A program made the translations under genes and the position numbers. Source: an uncultured Collinsella sp. (GTDB taxonomy: Bacteria; Actinomycetota; Coriobacteriia; Coriobacteriales; Coriobacteriaceae). Taken from it: a DNA stretch of 64,000 nt. The stretch spans positions 1 to 64,000 of the forward strand of contig CABSNK010000004.1 of assembly GCA_902479075.1 (NCBI GenBank), given 5' to 3'. Below, piece after piece: positions 1 to 9,503 of this stretch (positions within the stretch are counted from its first letter, which is position 1; every line of letters starts with the position of its first letter). The notes below the pieces were generated by a model, which saw nothing but the letters and a program-made list of their open reading frames with translations, had not been told where the DNA came from and ran no database searches.

Positions 1-10
1 GGGGGAAGGG

Positions 11-36
11 GTGGGGAAAGGTGTTGAAAAATGGGG
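11..36 (+). promoter_or_regulatory. possible MraZ-box repeats upstream of mraZ
   Basis: TGGGG occurs at 12-16 and 32-36, two 10-bp steps apart, with a G-run at 1-5 and a weak TGTTG match at 22-26, so a 10-bp periodicity is visible. MraZ proteins are known to repress their own operon by binding TGGG-type direct repeats with about 10-bp spacing. That these are MraZ boxes is inference. The window starts here, so further repeats and the promoter may lie outside it. Confidence 0.35.
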
Positions 37-120
37 CAGTTCCCCATATTATTAATGACGTCGACAGGCGGGGTGGTTCCCCGCGTACGTGCCATCTGAG
101 TAACCGAGGGGAGGGCGCAC

Positions 121-555
121 ATGGGAATGACTGGTGCATACGAGCGCAATCTCGATGCAAAAGGTCGTCTGTCCCTGCCTGCACCCCTTCGCGAGGAACT
201 TGGAGAGCACGTTCGCGTGTTCAAAGCCCTGGATGTCGATGCTCTGTACGTGTTCTCTGCCGAGGCCTTCGATAAGTGGGTCGAAGGACTCTTCGCGGGT
301 CGTGAGGGCCACGAGGGTTTTAACCCGCGTGACATCAACGACCAGAAGCTCATGAGGGCGATCAACAAGCGCACCACGTCGATGGATGTGGACAGCGCCG
401 GTCGTATCGGTCTTTCTGAGTCTCTCCGCAAGCAGGCGAACCTTGACCGCGAGGTCACGGTTGTGGGCAACTACGACCACCTTGAGGTTTGGGACCGCGC
501 CGCGGCCGATGAGGACGATGACGACGAGGCTCTGCTTGACCTCTTCTTCTCGTAA
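121..555 (+). CDS. mraZ: transcriptional regulator MraZ
   Basis: This 144-residue protein is the usual length for MraZ, a DNA-binding repressor that heads the division and cell wall cluster and controls it. The N-terminal half carries the SpoVT/AbrB-like motif (YERNLDAKGRLSLPAPLREEL, residues 7-27), and a second related half follows with SAGRIGLSESLR near residue 92. The C-terminus is an acidic tail (DEDDDDEALL). A GAGGGGAGGG Shine-Dalgarno site precedes the ATG. The rsmH gene follows at once, the standard mraZ-rsmH pairing, so identification is secure. Confidence 0.96.
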   Translation: MGMTGAYERNLDAKGRLSLPAPLREELGEHVRVFKALDVDALYVFSAEAFDKWVEGLFAGREGHEGFNPRDINDQKLMRAINKRTTSMDVDSAGRIGLSESLRKQANLDREVTVVGNYDHLEVWDRAAADEDDDDEALLDLFFS

Positions 556-590
556 GGGCAAGGCACGAGTAACGGATGGAGCGTGGGATC

Positions 591-1541
591 TTGACACAAG
601 AATATCGGCATGAACCTGTCATGCTCGGCGAAGTGCTTGAGTCGCTGCAGCTCAAGAGCGGCTCCGTTGTCTGCGATTGCACCCTTGGCGGTGCCGGTCA
701 TTCGGTAAAGATGGCCGCGCAGGTAGGGGAGACGGGCCTTTTGCTCGGCGTCGATCAGGACGACATGGCCCTCGAGGCCGCTGGTGCCCGTCTGGACCGC
801 GAGGTTCCCGGCGTCCCGCACCAGCTGCTGAAGGGCAACTTCGGCGACTTGGACGAGCTGCTTTGCTCGGCCGAGGTGCCCGGGGTCGATGGCTTCCTGT
901 TTGACTTGGGCGTTTCGTCACCGCAACTCGATATCCCTGGCAGGGGCTTTTCGTATAACGAAGATGCCCCATTGGACATGCGGATGGATCCGGGTAACAA
1001 CACCCTAAACGCAGCTGAGGTCATCAACACCTATAACGAACACGACCTCGCCCGGATTCTACGCGTCTACGGCGAAGAGAAGTTCGCCTCGCAGATTGCG
1101 CGCGAGATTGTGCGCCGTCGCGAGCAAGAACCGATCGAAACTACAGGCCAGTTTGTCGAGATCATCAAGGCTGGCATTCCGGCTGCCGCTCGTCGGCATG
1201 GTGGGCACCCGGCCAAGAAGAGCTTCCAGGCCATTCGCATCGAGGTCAACCACGAGCTCGATGTGCTCGAGAGGGGGCTTGATGCCGCCACCAGGTGGCT
1301 CAACCCGGGCGGACGCATCTGCGTCATCTCGTATCATTCGCTCGAGGACCGTATCGTAAAGAACCACTTTAAGGAGATGAGCCAGGGGTGCACGTGCCCG
1401 CCGGAGATTCCGGTGTGCGTGTGTGGCAACGTGCCGATACTCAAGGTCATCACCCGCAAACCCTTGGTTGCCCAACCCGATGAGGTTGCGCGCAACCCTC
1501 GGGCGAGATCAGCCAAAATCCGCGTGGCGCAGCGCCTGTAG
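591..1541 (+). CDS. rsmH: 16S rRNA (cytosine1402-N4)-methyltransferase RsmH
   Basis: This SAM-dependent enzyme methylates N4 of C1402 in the 16S rRNA P-site region. Family features are visible: the HEPVML start, the SAM-binding stretch DCTLGGAGHS, FDLGVSSPQLD, and the C-terminal ISYHSLEDRIVK with a Cys-rich segment (CTCPPEIPVCVC). An upstream ATG exists at 576, but GGAG at 578-581 is correctly spaced for the TTG at 591, giving MTQEYRHEP, the usual family start. I therefore prefer 591 (316 aa). It lies 35 bp after mraZ and is probably co-transcribed. Confidence 0.94.
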   Translation: MTQEYRHEPVMLGEVLESLQLKSGSVVCDCTLGGAGHSVKMAAQVGETGLLLGVDQDDMALEAAGARLDREVPGVPHQLLKGNFGDLDELLCSAEVPGVDGFLFDLGVSSPQLDIPGRGFSYNEDAPLDMRMDPGNNTLNAAEVINTYNEHDLARILRVYGEEKFASQIAREIVRRREQEPIETTGQFVEIIKAGIPAAARRHGGHPAKKSFQAIRIEVNHELDVLERGLDAATRWLNPGGRICVISYHSLEDRIVKNHFKEMSQGCTCPPEIPVCVCGNVPILKVITRKPLVAQPDEVARNPRARSAKIRVAQRL

Positions 1542-1631
1542 GCGCGACCGCGCGAAATTGGACCTCCCGCTCGCACCATAAACGAAGCTTAAACACACTA
1601 CCAACGTACTCGGGATGGGAGGCGGCATATC

Positions 1632-2102
1632 ATGGGCCATAACACCTCAAACGCAGCACTCGCCTATGATATGAACGCCATGCCCGCCTACCGCGAGGCA
1701 CCGCAGGCGCCCGTTGCCCCTCGTGAGCAACGCACGCCGCGTTTTGATGTCTACACGGGCGCGGGCCGTCAGGCAAACCAGGCGGTAAGCCCGGTTTTCA
1801 TGAGCGTTCTTAAAACGGTTTGCATCATTGCGGCTGTCTTCATGACGATCGGTGTCGCGCGCGTGGCGCTTGCCGGTGTTACGGCCCAGGTGCTTAACGG
1901 CAACGCAGAGCTTACCAACACGCTCGAGAAGGCGACCGGCGAGAGTTCTAACCTTGAGGTCATGCATTCGGTCTATGGTGCCGACACGCGTATTCGCGAT
2001 CTTGCGGGCGCCTATGGCATGGTGGAGCCCAGCGAGAGCGTTACGCTTGACTTTTCGCAGGATGCAGCCGCGGGCGCTAGCTCGACTGCGGCCGCTCAGT
2101 AA
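1632..2102 (+). CDS. ftsL: FtsL-like septum protein
   Basis: This 156-residue single-pass membrane protein lies in the invariant ftsL position between rsmH and the division transpeptidase. It has a cytoplasmic N-terminus of about 55 residues rich in Ala, Pro and Arg, one membrane segment at about residues 57-80, then a short predicted coiled coil. FtsL forms the FtsQLB complex that activates septal peptidoglycan synthesis. Sequence conservation in FtsL is always weak, so the call rests on topology, size and position. GGGAGG precedes the ATG. Confidence 0.8.
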   Translation: MGHNTSNAALAYDMNAMPAYREAPQAPVAPREQRTPRFDVYTGAGRQANQAVSPVFMSVLKTVCIIAAVFMTIGVARVALAGVTAQVLNGNAELTNTLEKATGESSNLEVMHSVYGADTRIRDLAGAYGMVEPSESVTLDFSQDAAAGASSTAAAQ

Positions 2103-2120
2103 ATAAGACGGTAGCTGAGT

Positions 2121-3986
2121 ATGACAAATGACTATCGCCGCGGTTCCGACGGGGACCACGGGTCTGGACGTCCCTCCTCGCGGGGACGTTCTGGTTATCA
2201 AGGAACGGGTCGGCCATCTTACAACGCGGGGCCGTCCTATGGCAACGACCCTGCGTCGCGTCTTCGTGGTTCGGGCGGACCTCGGGTGCGCAATACGGGC
2301 GCGCGCAAGGGGTCGTCGTCTGAATGGGTTACGGGAACGCCGCTGCCTCGCCGCGATGTCGTTATGGGCTGTATCGGGGTTGGCCTTGCCGCGGGCGTCT
2401 TCCGTCTTGCCGAATACCAGATCGTGAATGCTGACAAGCTGCGCGAGCGCGCGGACGCGCGTCGTCTGCTTTCACAGACGCTCTATGCCAAACGTGGCAC
2501 TATCTACGACCGCAACGGCAACGTGCTGACGTCGTCAGTCGAATGCCGCAATGTCGCCGTGAACCCTCAGCTTGTCGAGGACGTCGACAAGACGGTCTCG
2601 GCGCTGGTCAAGGCCACCGGTATCGATAAAAAGACCTGTCGCAAGCTGGTACTGTCTGATGGTTCCTGGGTGTATATCAAGCGCCAGGTCGACGAGGATG
2701 ACGCTGCCGCCCTGGAAAAGAAGAATCTACCCGGCGTGCTCTTTGAGCAGGCGATGAAGCGGGTTTACCCGTATGGAAACCTGGCTTCTCAGGTGCTGGG
2801 CGTCGTGAACGTGGACAACGCTGGCCTGACTGGACTCGAAAAACAATACGATGAGCTTCTGACCGGAACGAATGGCTCTCTTGTGCGCGAGCGCGCAAGA
2901 GATGGCGGCTACATCGCGGGCGGTGCCTATAAAAAGGTTGCCGCGATTGATGGCGTGGATATCGTGACGACGATCGACGTCAACATTCAGCGCGCCGCGG
3001 AAGATGCCTTGGCCGAGGCGGTCGAGAAGACGAAGGCCAAAAACGGGTCGGCCCTGGTGACCGACCCGACGACTGGAGAGATCCTGGCCGCCTGCTCGTA
3101 TCCGACCTACGACCAGACCAATTTGGAAAACGCCAAGACCGAGGACATGAACCTTCGTCTGGTGACGGATGCCTACGAGCCCGGCTCGGTCTTTAAGACG
3201 CTGGTTGCGGGCGCCGGATTTGATTTGGGCGTTGTGCGCCCGAGCACATCGTTTGAGGTTCCCGCGAGTATCAAGGTGGGCGACGATACCGTTACCGATG
3301 CCGACAAGCGTGACTACACCATGACAATGGACGTACGCGAGATGATGCGCCGTTCGTCCAATGTCGGTTTTGTCCTGGTGGGGCGCAAGATCGGTGCCGA
3401 TGATTTTGCCACCTATGTGGACAAGTGGGGTATCGGTCATAGCTCCGGTGTCGATTTTCCGGGTGAGAGTCTGGGCATCGTCAAGGAGCGCGACCAGTAC
3501 GATGGTGCCACCTTGGGTGCTATGAGCTTTGGCCAGGCGCTGTCCGTCTCGCCGATTGAGGTCGCACGTGCCGTGGGCGGCATCGCGAACGGCGGCGTGA
3601 TGATGACTCCGCACTTCTATAAGTCGAGCAAGGGCGATGAAAAGGATTGGGGCGAGGGGGATCGCGCGATTTCCGAGGAGGCCGCCTCGCAGGTGACATC
3701 GTGTATGCAGACGGTCGTTGCCGAGGGAACGGGCGTTGGCGGCGCGGTGGACGGCTACGACGTGGCGGGCAAGACAGGTACGGCCGAGCGCGCCGATGAG
3801 AACGGCGGCTACCTCAAAGAGAACTACATGTCGTCTTTTATGGGGTTTGCCCCGGCGCAGTCGCCCAAGGTCCTGTGCTATATCACCCTTGACGGAACCC
3901 CGTCAGGCTCCGATGCCGCCGCAGTGCCGTTCCAGTCCATTATGGCCAGTGCGCTTGACGTGTTGGGTGTCCCGCGCACCAAGTAG
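2121..3986 (+). CDS. ftsI: septal peptidoglycan transpeptidase (class B PBP, FtsI/PBP2 type)
   Basis: This 621-residue class B penicillin-binding protein crosslinks septal peptidoglycan. It begins with a Gly/Ser/Arg-rich cytoplasmic tail of about 75 residues, followed by one membrane anchor (about 78-97) and a dimerisation domain starting near RGTIYDRNGNVL. The transpeptidase domain has all three active-site motifs: SVFK (PGSVFKTL), SSN (RRSSNVGF) and KTGT (AGKTGTAE). No C-terminal PASTA repeat is seen. It sits between ftsL and murF, the canonical site for ftsI. Confidence 0.93.
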   Translation: MTNDYRRGSDGDHGSGRPSSRGRSGYQGTGRPSYNAGPSYGNDPASRLRGSGGPRVRNTGARKGSSSEWVTGTPLPRRDVVMGCIGVGLAAGVFRLAEYQIVNADKLRERADARRLLSQTLYAKRGTIYDRNGNVLTSSVECRNVAVNPQLVEDVDKTVSALVKATGIDKKTCRKLVLSDGSWVYIKRQVDEDDAAALEKKNLPGVLFEQAMKRVYPYGNLASQVLGVVNVDNAGLTGLEKQYDELLTGTNGSLVRERARDGGYIAGGAYKKVAAIDGVDIVTTIDVNIQRAAEDALAEAVEKTKAKNGSALVTDPTTGEILAACSYPTYDQTNLENAKTEDMNLRLVTDAYEPGSVFKTLVAGAGFDLGVVRPSTSFEVPASIKVGDDTVTDADKRDYTMTMDVREMMRRSSNVGFVLVGRKIGADDFATYVDKWGIGHSSGVDFPGESLGIVKERDQYDGATLGAMSFGQALSVSPIEVARAVGGIANGGVMMTPHFYKSSKGDEKDWGEGDRAISEEAASQVTSCMQTVVAEGTGVGGAVDGYDVAGKTGTAERADENGGYLKENYMSSFMGFAPAQSPKVLCYITLDGTPSGSDAAAVPFQSIMASALDVLGVPRTK

Positions 3987-4109
3987 GGGGTTACTATCTA
4001 TGAAATGGCCAGTCGGTTAATCCGGGTTGTTCACACGCCCTGCACCACGCGTAGGCGGCGCTGGGATACAATACGCCGATAGCATTATTAGGTTTACAGG
4101 GGAGCTGCA

Positions 4110-5534
4110 ATGATAGAGATCGCCGTCAACAATCTCGCGGCCGCAACAGGGGCCCGAACCGTGACGGGAGAAGCCGATCGGGTATGCCGCGGTTGCGTTA
4201 TCGACTCGCGCCAGGTTGAGGAGGGCACGATATTCGTCGCCTTCCCGGGTGAAAAGGTCGACGGCAACGACTTTGCTTCCCGTGCCATCGAGTCGGGTGC
4301 CGGCGCCGTAGTGATGACGCGCGAGCCCGATGCCGAGCTGCTTTCGCTGGCCCATGAGAAGGGCTGCGCCATCCTGCATACCGATGACCCCGAGGAGTTT
4401 TTGCTGCGCCTGGCTCACGCTTATCGTTTGGAGCTTGGCTGCCTGGTAATTGGCATTACCGGCTCTATCGGCAAGACAACGACCAAGGACGTGCTCGCCG
4501 CGGTGCTCGCCAAGCGCTATCGCGTTTGGGCAACCAAGGGTAACTACAACAACCTGATCGGTATGCCGCTCACGGTGCTGGCGGCCCCTGCCGACACCGA
4601 GGTTCTGGTGCTCGAGATGGGCATGAACCATTTCCACGAGATTGAGCGCATGTCTCAGTCCGCCAATCCCAACCTTGCCATTGTGACCAAGATCGGCACC
4701 TCCCATATCGGTATTCTGGGCAGTCGCGAGAATATCGCTCGTGCCAAATCCGAGATTGTTGGCGGCATGTGCGCCGCCGGAGACCTTCTCCCGTTGCTGG
4801 TTTTGGGTGGTGAGGACGACTTTACTCCGTTCATCCGCGACACCTTTGCCGCGCCTGCGGGCGTCGACGTGATGCTTGCGGGCGTCTCGGACGACGATGA
4901 GGTCCGTGCGTGCGACATTCGCATTGATGACGAGGGGCGCCCGGTCTTTACGCTCGATTTTGGCTTGGGCGAGACTATCGACACACTGCTTGCCATTCCC
5001 GGCGCGCAGTCCGTTCCCAATGCCGTCAAGGCCGCGGCGGTTGCCTATCGTCTTGGCGTGACGCCCGAGCAGATCGATGCCGCCTTTAGGGGTCTTACGA
5101 TTACCGGGCATCGCCAGGAAATCAAGCGCGCCAAGAGCGGCGCTCGCGTCATCGACGACTCATATAACGCCAGTGCCGAATCGATGGCAGCCGGCCTCGA
5201 CCTGCTGTGTTCGCTTTCGTGCACGGGTTCGCGCATGGCGGTTCTGGGCGAGATGGGCGAGATGGGCGACGAGGCTCCTCGCATGCATGAGCTGGTGGGC
5301 GCCTATGCGGCGGCCAAGAAGCTCGATATGCTCGCATGTGTCGGCGGTGAGCTTGCCCAGCGTATGGCCGAGGCCGCGCGCATGATGGGTATGGATGAGG
5401 ACCGCATTCAGGTGTTCTCCGACTATCAGCAGGTGCTCGACCGTATGGGCGGCGCTCTTGAGCAGCATGATGTCGTGCTGGTCAAGGGCTCACGCTTCGT
5501 TGAGCTCGATCGCTTTGTGGAAGGTGTGTGCTAG
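4110..5534 (+). CDS. murF: UDP-MurNAc-tripeptide--D-Ala-D-Ala ligase MurF
   Basis: MurF adds D-Ala-D-Ala to the UDP-MurNAc tripeptide in the cytoplasm, the last soluble stem-peptide step. The ATP loop is visible as GITGSIGKTTTKD, followed by TKGNYNNLIGMPL and the ligase signature EMGMNHFHEI. DDSYNASAESM near residue 350 marks the C-terminal Mur ligase domain. Length (474 aa) is typical. GGGGAG precedes the ATG. A 123-bp gap separates it from ftsI, larger than other gaps here, so an internal promoter is possible; TACAAT at 4067-4072 is a -10 candidate without a good -35. Confidence 0.95.
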   Translation: MIEIAVNNLAAATGARTVTGEADRVCRGCVIDSRQVEEGTIFVAFPGEKVDGNDFASRAIESGAGAVVMTREPDAELLSLAHEKGCAILHTDDPEEFLLRLAHAYRLELGCLVIGITGSIGKTTTKDVLAAVLAKRYRVWATKGNYNNLIGMPLTVLAAPADTEVLVLEMGMNHFHEIERMSQSANPNLAIVTKIGTSHIGILGSRENIARAKSEIVGGMCAAGDLLPLLVLGGEDDFTPFIRDTFAAPAGVDVMLAGVSDDDEVRACDIRIDDEGRPVFTLDFGLGETIDTLLAIPGAQSVPNAVKAAAVAYRLGVTPEQIDAAFRGLTITGHRQEIKRAKSGARVIDDSYNASAESMAAGLDLLCSLSCTGSRMAVLGEMGEMGDEAPRMHELVGAYAAAKKLDMLACVGGELAQRMAEAARMMGMDEDRIQVFSDYQQVLDRMGGALEQHDVVLVKGSRFVELDRFVEGVC

Positions 5535-5537
5535 TCC

Positions 5538-6557
5538 ATGTTCGGCAATCCTTCGTATCCTACGTACCAGGCATTTTTGGGGTTGGGCATCGCCGCCGTC
5601 ATCGCGATGCTGCTTATGCCGTGGTGGATTAAGCTCCTGAAGGTCGAGGGCATCGGCCAGCAGGTTCGCGCCGATGGCCCCAAGCGTCACCTGATTAAGC
5701 AGGGCACGCCCACCATGGGTGGCGTCATCATCCTGGTTGCCGTTTCGCTGACCTGCCTTTTGATGGGAAAGCTCACCACCGAGCTCGTGCTTGTGCTGCT
5801 CGCCACGCTGGCAACCGGCGTTCTTGGCCTCATCGACGACCTGACTTCTGTCACGCACGGCCGCTCGCTCGGCCTGACGCCTCACGCCAAGATGATTGGC
5901 CTTACCCTCATCTGCGTTACCTTTACCGTGCTTGCTGTCAACTGGTGCGGCGTCGCCCCCGAGATTCGTTTCCCCGGTGGCCTGACGATCGACCTTGGTG
6001 TGCTCTCGACCACCATTTGCGGCCTCTCTTTTCCGTGGCTCTACCTTGTCTTTTGCTGGCTGATGATCGCGGGCCTTTCCAACGCCGTAAACCTCACCGA
6101 CGGCTTGGACGGTCTTGCCGGCGGCACCTCCATGATCGCCATGCTGGCCATGGCCGCCATGGCGTTTTTGCACGGCGATGTGAACCTGTCCATCTTCTGC
6201 ACGGCGTGCGCCGGCGCCTGCCTGGGCTTTTTGTGGTTCAACTGCTATCCGGCGAGCATCTTTATGGGCGATACCGGCTCGCTTGCCCTGGGTGCCGCTT
6301 TTGCCTGCACCTCCATCATGACCAACACCGAAGTCGTTTCCCTCATCATCGGCGGTCTGTTTATCGTCGAGACCCTGTCGGTCATGATCCAGGTTGTCTA
6401 TTTCCACTTTACGCACAAGCGCGTCTTCCTTATGGCGCCCATTCATCATCATTTCGAAAAGAAGGGCTGGGCCGAGACCAAGGTCGTCATCCGTTTTTGG
6501 ATTGTCGCCGCGGCCTTCGGAGCCCTGGGCCTCGCGTTGTTCTTCCAGTTGGGATAG
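5538..6557 (+). CDS. mraY: phospho-MurNAc-pentapeptide transferase MraY
   Basis: MraY is the integral membrane enzyme that transfers phospho-MurNAc-pentapeptide to undecaprenyl phosphate, making lipid I. The 339-residue sequence has about ten hydrophobic segments and the expected motifs: KQGTPTMGG near residue 54, GLIDDLT near 95, NLTDGLDGLAGG near 182, GDTGSLALG near 245 and the catalytic APIHHHFEKKG near 302. It begins 3 bp after the murF stop, implying translational coupling. Confidence 0.97.
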   Translation: MFGNPSYPTYQAFLGLGIAAVIAMLLMPWWIKLLKVEGIGQQVRADGPKRHLIKQGTPTMGGVIILVAVSLTCLLMGKLTTELVLVLLATLATGVLGLIDDLTSVTHGRSLGLTPHAKMIGLTLICVTFTVLAVNWCGVAPEIRFPGGLTIDLGVLSTTICGLSFPWLYLVFCWLMIAGLSNAVNLTDGLDGLAGGTSMIAMLAMAAMAFLHGDVNLSIFCTACAGACLGFLWFNCYPASIFMGDTGSLALGAAFACTSIMTNTEVVSLIIGGLFIVETLSVMIQVVYFHFTHKRVFLMAPIHHHFEKKGWAETKVVIRFWIVAAAFGALGLALFFQLG

Positions 6558-6566
6558 TGGTCTTTC

Positions 6567-7973
6567 ATGCCTCTTGCTAATGTCTTTAGCCTGCTCGTTT
6601 TGGGCCAGGGCAAGTCCGGTCTTGATGTCGCTCGCTGGGCGCTTGCGCATCCCGAGCGCGTGAGTGCCGTTACCGTTTACGGTGGCGGCGCGTCCGAGCC
6701 CAGCGATGCCACGCGCTCGCTCGAGGCGCACGGGGCATCGTTTGTCTACGGAACCGAGCAGGTCGAGGGCGCGTTTGATGTATGCGTGACGTGTCCGGGC
6801 ATCTCGGAGTTCTCGGCATTCTTTAAGGCTGGCCGTGATCACGCTGCCCAGATTATGGGTGAGCCCGAGTTTGCCTACCGTCTGTCTCCCCAAAATTGGA
6901 TTGCCATTACGGGCACCAACGGCAAGACGACAACCACGTCGCTGACCGATTACCTGCTTAAGGCGGCGGGCGAGGCGAGCGTTGCTGTCGGCAACATTGG
7001 CGAGCCTCCGGTGAACGAGATCGATGGCCGTGCGCATAACGAGTGGTTTGTGGCGGAGCTTTCGAGCTATCAGATCGCAACGACCCAGGAGCTTCACCCC
7101 CGTGTGGCGGTGCTGCTCAACATTACCCCCGATCATCTGGGCTGGCATAAGAGCCATAAGAACTATGCGCTCGCCAAGATTAAGCTCTTCGAGAATATGG
7201 TCGACGATGACCTGGTGATTGTTGATGTCGAGGATGCCGGTATCCACGAGTTCGATGAGTACATCTATGTTCCGGGCCGTCGCATCTGCAAGGTTGCTTT
7301 TGACGAGCCTGCGGGCGAGGACGCCGCATTTGTTCGCGATGGCAAGATGGTCATTCGCCTGAAGGGCGTCGAGACCCCGCTCGTCGATACGTCCGAGCTT
7401 AAGATTTCGGGCCATCACAATGTAATCAATGCCCTGTGTGCTGCCACGGCGGCCCTGACGGTCGGCGCCGATGTTGACGGTGTGTGTCGCGGCCTGGTCT
7501 CGTTCCAGCCGCTGGAGCACCGCGTTGAGCCCTGTGGCGAGATCGATGGCGTGCGCTATGTTAACGATTCCAAGGCAACGAACACCGATGCGGTCGAAAA
7601 GGCCCTGACGGCGTTTCCCGATGACGATGTGATCTTGCTGCTCGGCGGTCACGATAAGGGCACGCCGCTCGAGTCCTTTGCCCGCGTTGTGATGGATAAC
7701 GTTCGCTCGGTGGTCTGCTTTGGCGACGCGCGCGAGCGCTTTACCGCCGCTATGGACGAGGCGGATGTCGACGGTGATGTCGATATCGCCCAGGCCGACG
7801 ACCTGCGCGATGCCGTGGACGTTGCCCGTTCGCTCTCGAGCCGCGGCGATGTGATCTTACTGTCGCCCGCCTGCTCTTCGTTCGATGAGTTCTCGGGCTA
7901 CGAGGAGCGCGGTCGCGTGTTTAAGGACTATGTGGCCCAGCTTGCCGCTGCGTCCAATACGCAAATGGAATAG
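6567..7973 (+). CDS. murD: UDP-MurNAc-L-Ala--D-Glu ligase MurD
   Basis: MurD adds D-glutamate to UDP-MurNAc-L-Ala. The N-terminal Rossmann-like domain (LVLGQGKSGLDVARW) is followed by the ATP loop GTNGKTTTTS near residue 115, NITPDHLGWH, and the C-terminal NDSKATNTDAVEKAL and LLLGGHDKGTPL motifs. Length is 468 aa, normal for the family. It starts 9 bp after mraY and stops 3-9 bp before ftsW, so the run is one transcription unit. Confidence 0.96.
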   Translation: MPLANVFSLLVLGQGKSGLDVARWALAHPERVSAVTVYGGGASEPSDATRSLEAHGASFVYGTEQVEGAFDVCVTCPGISEFSAFFKAGRDHAAQIMGEPEFAYRLSPQNWIAITGTNGKTTTTSLTDYLLKAAGEASVAVGNIGEPPVNEIDGRAHNEWFVAELSSYQIATTQELHPRVAVLLNITPDHLGWHKSHKNYALAKIKLFENMVDDDLVIVDVEDAGIHEFDEYIYVPGRRICKVAFDEPAGEDAAFVRDGKMVIRLKGVETPLVDTSELKISGHHNVINALCAATAALTVGADVDGVCRGLVSFQPLEHRVEPCGEIDGVRYVNDSKATNTDAVEKALTAFPDDDVILLLGGHDKGTPLESFARVVMDNVRSVVCFGDARERFTAAMDEADVDGDVDIAQADDLRDAVDVARSLSSRGDVILLSPACSSFDEFSGYEERGRVFKDYVAQLAAASNTQME

Positions 7974-7982
7974 GGGTTGCCG

Positions 7983-9503
7983 GTGAGAGAGGAGAGCCCC
8001 CGACAGAATATGAGGAGGCCCGACTCGGACCGTGCTTCCTCGCAGTGCATCACGCCGCGCGCCGGTCGTCGCACGCAGGGCATCGGCGAACGTTATATCG
8101 CCGGCGTCCCCGCACGTATCATGCGACCCCGCCTGGTCTTTTTGACCTGCCTGTTCTCGCTGGTCTGTTTTGGCCTGCTTATGGTGTACTCGGCTTCTTC
8201 AGTCGAGGCGCTTCACGAGAACGACTCCGCGACCTACTTTTTGTTCCGGCAGTTTATGTTCACTGTCGTCGGTGTTGCTGCCCTCGAGTTCATCGCGCGC
8301 GTTGCACCCGATAGCTGGTTTGGCGAAGGGGCGCTTAAACTTGCCCTTATCGCTATGATGATCTTGCTGCTTGCGGTGTTCCTCTTTGGTAGCGGCAGCC
8401 GTGGCGCTACGCGCTGGCTGAGCATTGCCGGCATTCAGTTTCAGCCATCGGAGTTTCTCAAGCCGTTTGCCATTGCCTATTCTGCCATCATGCTCGATCG
8501 CGTGTTTTCGCCCGGCGGTAACATCAATGAGTTCCTTAAGGGCATGGGCTTAAATTTGGGCATATCGCTCGTCTTGATTTTTATTCAGCCCGACTTTGGC
8601 ACCATCCTGATTATTCTGTTGACGATCATGTGCATGGCGCTCTTTGCCGGCCTTGACCCAAAATTCATTATCGGTGCGATTCTTGCTGGCGTCGTCATCA
8701 TCGTGATCGCTCTTGTCGTCGAGCCGTACCGTATGGTGCGCATTCAGGTTCTCTTGAACCCTTGGGCAGATGAATATGGAGACGGGTATCAGGCAACGCT
8801 TGCCATTATGGCGTTTGCTTCGGGTGGACTGTTCGGTCGCGGTATCGGCAACTCAACCATGAAGTACTCGTATTTGCCCGAGGCGCACAATGACTACATC
8901 CTGGCCATCATTGGCGAGGAAGTTGGCTTTTTGGGGACGCTGCTGTTATTCTTGGTGTTTGCGATGCTGATCTACTCGGCGTTTCGAATCGCCGAGCAGG
9001 CTACCGATCGTCGCGGGGCGCTCATGGCTTCGGGCTCTGCGGTTATCCTCGCGGTGCAGTTTTTGATCAACGCGCTGGGTATTCTCAACGTGTTTCCCAT
9101 GACGGGTAAGCCGCTGCCGTTTATCAGCTATGGCGGCTCGTCGATTATCGTGTCGCTCATGCTCGCCGGGCTTATCTTGCGCGTTTCGCACGAGAGCGCT
9201 CGACGCGATGAATACGATCGTCGCCGAGATAGTTTTGCCGTTATGGACGAAAGCACTGCCGGTGTTCCCCATGCGCGTGGGGAGCGCTCATCGCGTGGCG
9301 GTTTTACCGTCTTGAACGGTTTTGCTTCGGAGTCGGATGCCCGTCCCCGGCCGCGCTCTGCGCCGCAGGGTCGCCCGCAACGACCGGCACCGCGCAATAC
9401 GGGTGGCGGATATAATCGAATCGACTTGAATTCGGACCCGTCGGCGCGCTTGCGCACCGACGATCAGGGGCCGCGCGTACGAAGGGACTACCATGACCGA
9501 TAA
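7983..9503 (+). CDS. ftsW: lipid II-using SEDS glycosyltransferase FtsW
   Basis: FtsW is the polytopic SEDS enzyme that polymerises septal glycan with FtsI. About ten membrane segments are visible between residues 45 and 405, with GSRGATRWLSIAGIQFQPSE, the catalytic-loop region PEAHNDYILAIIGEE and PLPFISYGGSSI. A long Arg/Pro-rich cytoplasmic tail of about 95 residues follows. The reading frame opens at TTG 7977, but GGGG at 7973-7976 fits the GTG at 7983 better; ATG 8010 is a third option. Its end overlaps murG by 11 bp. Confidence 0.92.
   Translation: MREESPRQNMRRPDSDRASSQCITPRAGRRTQGIGERYIAGVPARIMRPRLVFLTCLFSLVCFGLLMVYSASSVEALHENDSATYFLFRQFMFTVVGVAALEFIARVAPDSWFGEGALKLALIAMMILLLAVFLFGSGSRGATRWLSIAGIQFQPSEFLKPFAIAYSAIMLDRVFSPGGNINEFLKGMGLNLGISLVLIFIQPDFGTILIILLTIMCMALFAGLDPKFIIGAILAGVVIIVIALVVEPYRMVRIQVLLNPWADEYGDGYQATLAIMAFASGGLFGRGIGNSTMKYSYLPEAHNDYILAIIGEEVGFLGTLLLFLVFAMLIYSAFRIAEQATDRRGALMASGSAVILAVQFLINALGILNVFPMTGKPLPFISYGGSSIIVSLMLAGLILRVSHESARRDEYDRRRDSFAVMDESTAGVPHARGERSSRGGFTVLNGFASESDARPRPRSAPQGRPQRPAPRNTGGGYNRIDLNSDPSARLRTDDQGPRVRRDYHDR

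Noticed and set aside
5490..7652. 720-codon - strand frame opposite mraY and murD
   Set aside because: It is a shadow of strongly coded + strand genes. The same applies to the long frames at 51012-53465, 61199-63022, 35581-37521 and 33780-35561; none shows domains or a ribosome site, and all mirror real genes.
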